Position numbers and translations under genes: made by a program. DNA of 64,000 bases from contig JAYJMM010000118.1 in NCBI GenBank assembly GCA_037349105.1, forward strand, positions 620,001 through 684,000, in the 5' to 3' direction. The notes under the pieces were generated by a model. That model searched no databases, was not told the DNA's origin, and saw only the letters and a list, made by a program, of their open reading frames with translations. Shown here one piece after another: positions 61,001 through 64,000 of the stretch. The DNA is from Limnomonas spitsbergensis (taxonomy: Eukaryota > Chlorophyta > Chlorophyceae > Chlamydomonadales). The stretch's first letter is position 1; the number at the start of each line of letters is the position of its first letter.

Positions 61001-62930
61001 CTGTGCGCATCCATTATGAGCGACGTGACGCTCTCATGCAGCTCCTTAGTGGCCGTGGTGAGGGATGGAATCTCCATGCAGGCGGACTGCAGCTGGGACA
61101 TCGCTTGCTCCTGTGCGAGGAGGCAGTGGCAACCAAGTTCAGTCCTGTGGGGTCAGCAAACAGCCTGCCAGCCTAACACCCGCGCAACACAAAATGATGA
61201 CATGCTATCCCAGGCGGTTTATCAAATGCTTAATTATTTTAACTGGAGGCTGGTACTGGGCCCTTCCAACGACTGGCACCTGAGGGTTTGGAGGCAGCAG
61301 AACCAACAATTCATAACTTACACATATCACCTTCGTTATAGCTCTTTTCCTGCCTCCTTGGTTGCCCCTTCCCTCTCTTACCAGCAGCGCCCCAGTAGCG
61401 TTGGCCTGGAAGAGGGCAAAGTCCAGAGCGCACTGAGCCAGTGGCACCAGCTGCGCAAAATGGTGGGGCGTGAGCTCCTCGCGGTCCTCCACTACAATGC
61501 TCCCAAATGTGATGTTATGAAGGACCTGCAAAGACATTATGCAGGGCATGGACGACTGGCAGTGGCTGCAGAATCAGATAATCTGCCAGTAAATCGACAG
61601 ACGCCAGATCCCTCTCACTCACAAACAGGCAGAAGAATGAAACAAATTGTCCTTGTCCTTTCTTTAGTGGACAGCAGTGCTAAACAGACAGCATGCTCCA
61701 TTCTTGCACCCGGCCACGATCGGCTAAGTCCTACGTGCACCCCTGCAGGACTGGAAACTGTCTCATCATGAGCTCATCACTTAGCATGCTCATACTGGGC
61801 AAGTGGCTTGTCTGCCCATGCTAGGCACTAGAAAGTGGGATGAGGGACCATGTTGCTTACCAGGTCAAGGGTTTCTGTGTCATCGTTATTTACCATCTCC
61901 TCCAGGTCCACGGCATGCACCTGCTGCCAGTTGAGCTCGGCACGCTGTTTGCGGAAGTGGAAGTACCGCGCTCGCTGGTCCTCTACCTGAACACGGGAGG
62001 GTGCAAAGCATGAAAGAGGAAGACTGGACTTAACCTGGCTGCTGTAGTTGGCTCAGAAACATGGGTGCTTGGCATTCTGGCTCGCATTTGCAGACACTGG
62101 GAGGTCGTTCATCCAGGAGGCGACCACACTACCACATCACTGTGCACAAGGGCAGCATATCTGATTGGCTGCTCACACCTGTACCAGGAGCATGCAGCTC
62201 CACAATCGCACCTCAAGTTCATCTAGTGCACGGTTGTACAGCCCCTCCAGGACATCTAAGTCGACGCGTGCCTGGTCCACCTGGTCTAGCCGCTGCCTCG
62301 ACATGGCACCCATCTGCATGCACTCGCCAAGAAAGGTATGGCCTGCGTCCAGGTACGCTTGTGCAGTGTACCGCCATCTGGTGAGATTCAGGGACAGGAA
62401 TTCATGCGTCAGGATCAGGGGGCTGGAGGGGCAAAGGAAGGGTTGGGATGGAGATTCTTGGAATGAAGCGCGCATGGATGAAAATACGCAAGCTCTGGGA
62501 CAGCATGCATTTTAGATGGGGTGTACCTGTCAGCCTTATTAGCTGCTTCCTCGTATCGTGCAATTAGCTGAGCATGGGCGTTGCGCAAGTGACTTAAGTA
62601 CTCAATGGACAGTTGGAGCAGGCGGAAGAGCTGAGTGCAGTTCTTTACTGATAGGCCCTTCTCGCTGCTGAGGTTGCCACGCTGGAGTGTCTCCAGGCAG
62701 TCCTCAATTGCCCGTACGTCCGTTAGACGTATCTGGACAAGTCACAGAAAGAAGTTAGCTATGCTTGGGGGAGGGTGCCAATGTGCCATGCGTGCACCTA
62801 CCACCGCTTCCACGTCAATGCCATGCAACGTCCTCCAGTCGAAGTAGCCATTCCTATATGTGTAATGAAATCCAAAGACGTTCACTCGGATGTTCTGAGA
62901 AGCATGTCCTCTCGATGCGGGGCGAGTCAT
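58048..62930 (-). CDS. DZIP1-like ciliary protein with duplicated N-terminal domain
   Basis: Predicted coiled-coil protein of 740 aa. Exons in order: 62930-62802, 62732-62527, 62422-62212, 61986-61861, 61525-61382, 61110-60886, 60603-60377, 59951-59634, 59398-59332, 58825-58610, 58401-58048; phases close. Residues ~18-110 match the Iguana/DZIP1 N-terminal pattern: FGFHYTYRNGYFDWRTLHGI, then LFRLLQLSIEYLSHLRNA. Residues ~185-270 repeat it: YFHFRKQRAELNWQQVHAVD, then HHFAQLVPLAQCALDFAL. Between them is a helical linker (DQVDQARVDLDVLEGLYNRAL). Later parts are coiled coil (ELHYQVDNLEQDL; RYKTDEMRRILSDIKDRL; IRREERQRTMTILSAQ) within Ser/Pro/Gly-rich disorder. DZIP1 proteins act at the ciliary transition zone. 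I assign the family from pattern memory; a profile search is decisive. Confidence 0.7.
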
Positions 62931-63106
62931 TGGTCACTCTCTGCCCGGTAGATGACCTTCACCATTTATCAACGTAGCCTAGAAACAGCAAAGATAAGGA
63001 GCGACAGCATTTCTAGAATAGAAGCTCCAATGTCTGCATCTGTGATGTATTTCTCAAAGCTGACTCTGACGTTTTAAAAGTTAAACCCTTGGCTTGATGT
63101 GACGAC
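62931..63106. promoter_or_regulatory. Short divergent promoter, DZIP1-like gene / right-edge gene
   Basis: Only 176 bp separate two head-to-head start codons, so the promoter must be shared or overlapping. No specific site is recognised. Confidence 0.4.
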
Positions 63107-63218
63107 ATGACGTACACAAATGGCAAGCCCGACGTCTTGAAAGGCGACCGTGCCGCCATGAAATGTGGCCCTGGGCCTGTTAATTCATCCACAGCGTCTC
63201 GGGCATCTTGGAGTGAAG
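63107..63218 (+). CDS. First exon of an unidentified gene at the right edge
   Basis: An ATG opens a 37-codon exon ending at donor GAAG-GTAAGG. It reads MTYTNGKPDVLKGDRAAMKC and on to SRASWSE. A possible acceptor (TCGTCCAG at 63349-63356) would give an in-phase second exon that soon stops, making a ~50-residue product; other acceptors further right, or beyond the window, are equally possible. I recognise no family. Support comes from the head-to-head position and the good donor only. Confidence 0.35.
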
Positions 63219-64000
63219 GTAAGGATTACGAGGGTGCATGCCTCTCTCTGCCCTGCCCTGTCCTGCCCTGCCCATGTTTGCACTCTACAACCGAGAAGGA
63301 TATGATGAACTTTTATTGTCGCCCCAGTCTTATGTATCTCTTCTGGTTCGTCCAGGGACATCATGCAGATTGACCCGCGCGTTAGCGCTCTGATCCTTTG
63401 ACGTCCTACTCACTCATCGTACTCCTGAATTCTCCACCAACCCAGTTCACCCATTTTGATCTCTTTGTTCGAGCTTATTGTCAAATCCATGCACGCATCA
63501 TCAATTTGTTCACTTGACGCTGTGATGATAAAATGGATTTCGGACTGGAGTATCAGAGGCCGTCATAGCCGTTGACGATACACCTCCCTTGGCTGTCTGA
63601 GCGTCGAGCCGCTATGACATTCTGCATGTTTGCTTCTTAATAGTTGGTCCTTTGAATCTTCGTTTCACTGGGCCCGTTCCCTGAAGCCAAATAGATGAGG
63701 CCACATGAGTTTGATCAAGACGAGTGTGGCTGTAGACCTGGTGCACGCTATCGGGAGTCATGGCATCCAACCAGACCCCTGACGATGCCTTCCAGACAGT
63801 TGCTTTACCATAACCTTGACTGTAAGCACATCCATATCCATTTGTTCTCACATAAACGCTCTCTTCACACAGTTGCCCTAGCCATTCAATGGAAAACACG
63901 ACACTTCATTTACTCATGCAGTTGTCTGGTTTGCTATCAACGGTCGAGTGCTGGGTACCCGGTTCCCTTTTGCTCAACATTTGAAGGTAGCTAGACTACC
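63219..64000. other. Right edge, no gene recognised
   Basis: It probably contains introns or later exons of the gene starting at 63107. Open frames on either strand (for example minus 63612-63899) show no family motif. Confidence 0.4.

Noticed and set aside
60818..61771. 317-codon plus-strand open frame
   Set aside because: It is antisense to two well-supported exons of the DZIP1-like gene and has the Cys/Ser/Leu-rich composition of a shadow frame.
1..64000. CRISPR array, bacterial operon, tRNA or rRNA genes
   Set aside because: Introns in nearly every gene exclude a bacterial origin. No evenly spaced repeats and no rRNA or convincing tRNA sequence was seen, though I could not run a tRNA search.

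Overview
The window is nuclear DNA from a eukaryotic phototroph, most likely a unicellular green alga (Chlorophyta, perhaps a trebouxiophyte; the lineage is an inference). Almost every gene is cut into many small exons by short GT-AG introns. Base composition looks near 50% GC. Several products belong to the chloroplast or to chlorophyll metabolism: PAM68, a nuclear-encoded IF-1 with a presequence, an octanoyltransferase, a PHT4-type anion transporter and a pheophorbide-oxygenase-like Rieske enzyme. A DZIP1-like ciliary protein suggests a flagellate stage or a relic of one. I rebuilt gene models by hand from splice sites, reading phase and family resemblance; internal phases close in all complete models, but first exons are less certain.

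Layout, left to right: (1) 1-2918, no gene recognised, with a tandem repeat. (2) A calcium-dependent protein kinase (+). (3) An alpha/beta hydrolase carrying two ubiquitin-interacting motifs (-). (4) PAM68-like photosystem assembly factor (+). (5) An uncoupling/dicarboxylate-type mitochondrial carrier (-), divergent from (6) organellar IF-1 (+). (7) NADP-isocitrate dehydrogenase ending in SRL (-), divergent across a MITE-like element from (8) an oxalate-CoA-ligase-like acyl-CoA synthetase ending in SKL (+). (9) A TPP-dependent 2-hydroxyacyl-CoA lyase/oxalyl-CoA decarboxylase ending in SKL (+). (10) A PHT4/SLC17-type transporter (-), divergent from (11) lipoate octanoyltransferase (+). (12) A three-domain ovothiol synthase OvoA (+). 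(13) A broken histone H2B copy (+). (14) A small single-pass membrane protein (-). (15) A PAO/PTC52/TIC55-type Rieske oxygenase (-). (16) A DZIP1-like protein with two tandem N-terminal domains (-). (17) The first exon of an unidentified divergent gene (+).

Two things stand out. First, genes 7-9 are three consecutive enzymes that all end in a type-1 peroxisomal targeting tripeptide. The ligase and the lyase would perform consecutive steps of oxalate breakdown (oxalate to oxalyl-CoA to formyl-CoA plus CO2). Alternatively they would flank the 2-oxoglutarate-dependent hydroxylation of an alpha-oxidation route, with the dehydrogenase supplying 2-oxoglutarate and NADPH. Second, a short repeat is scattered at least eight times through introns and intergenic DNA on both strands. 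It encodes, in several copies, a peptide with the pattern V-N-D-V-T-P-L-G-P followed by the AT-hook core R-P-R-G-R-P. It looks like debris of an abundant mobile element.
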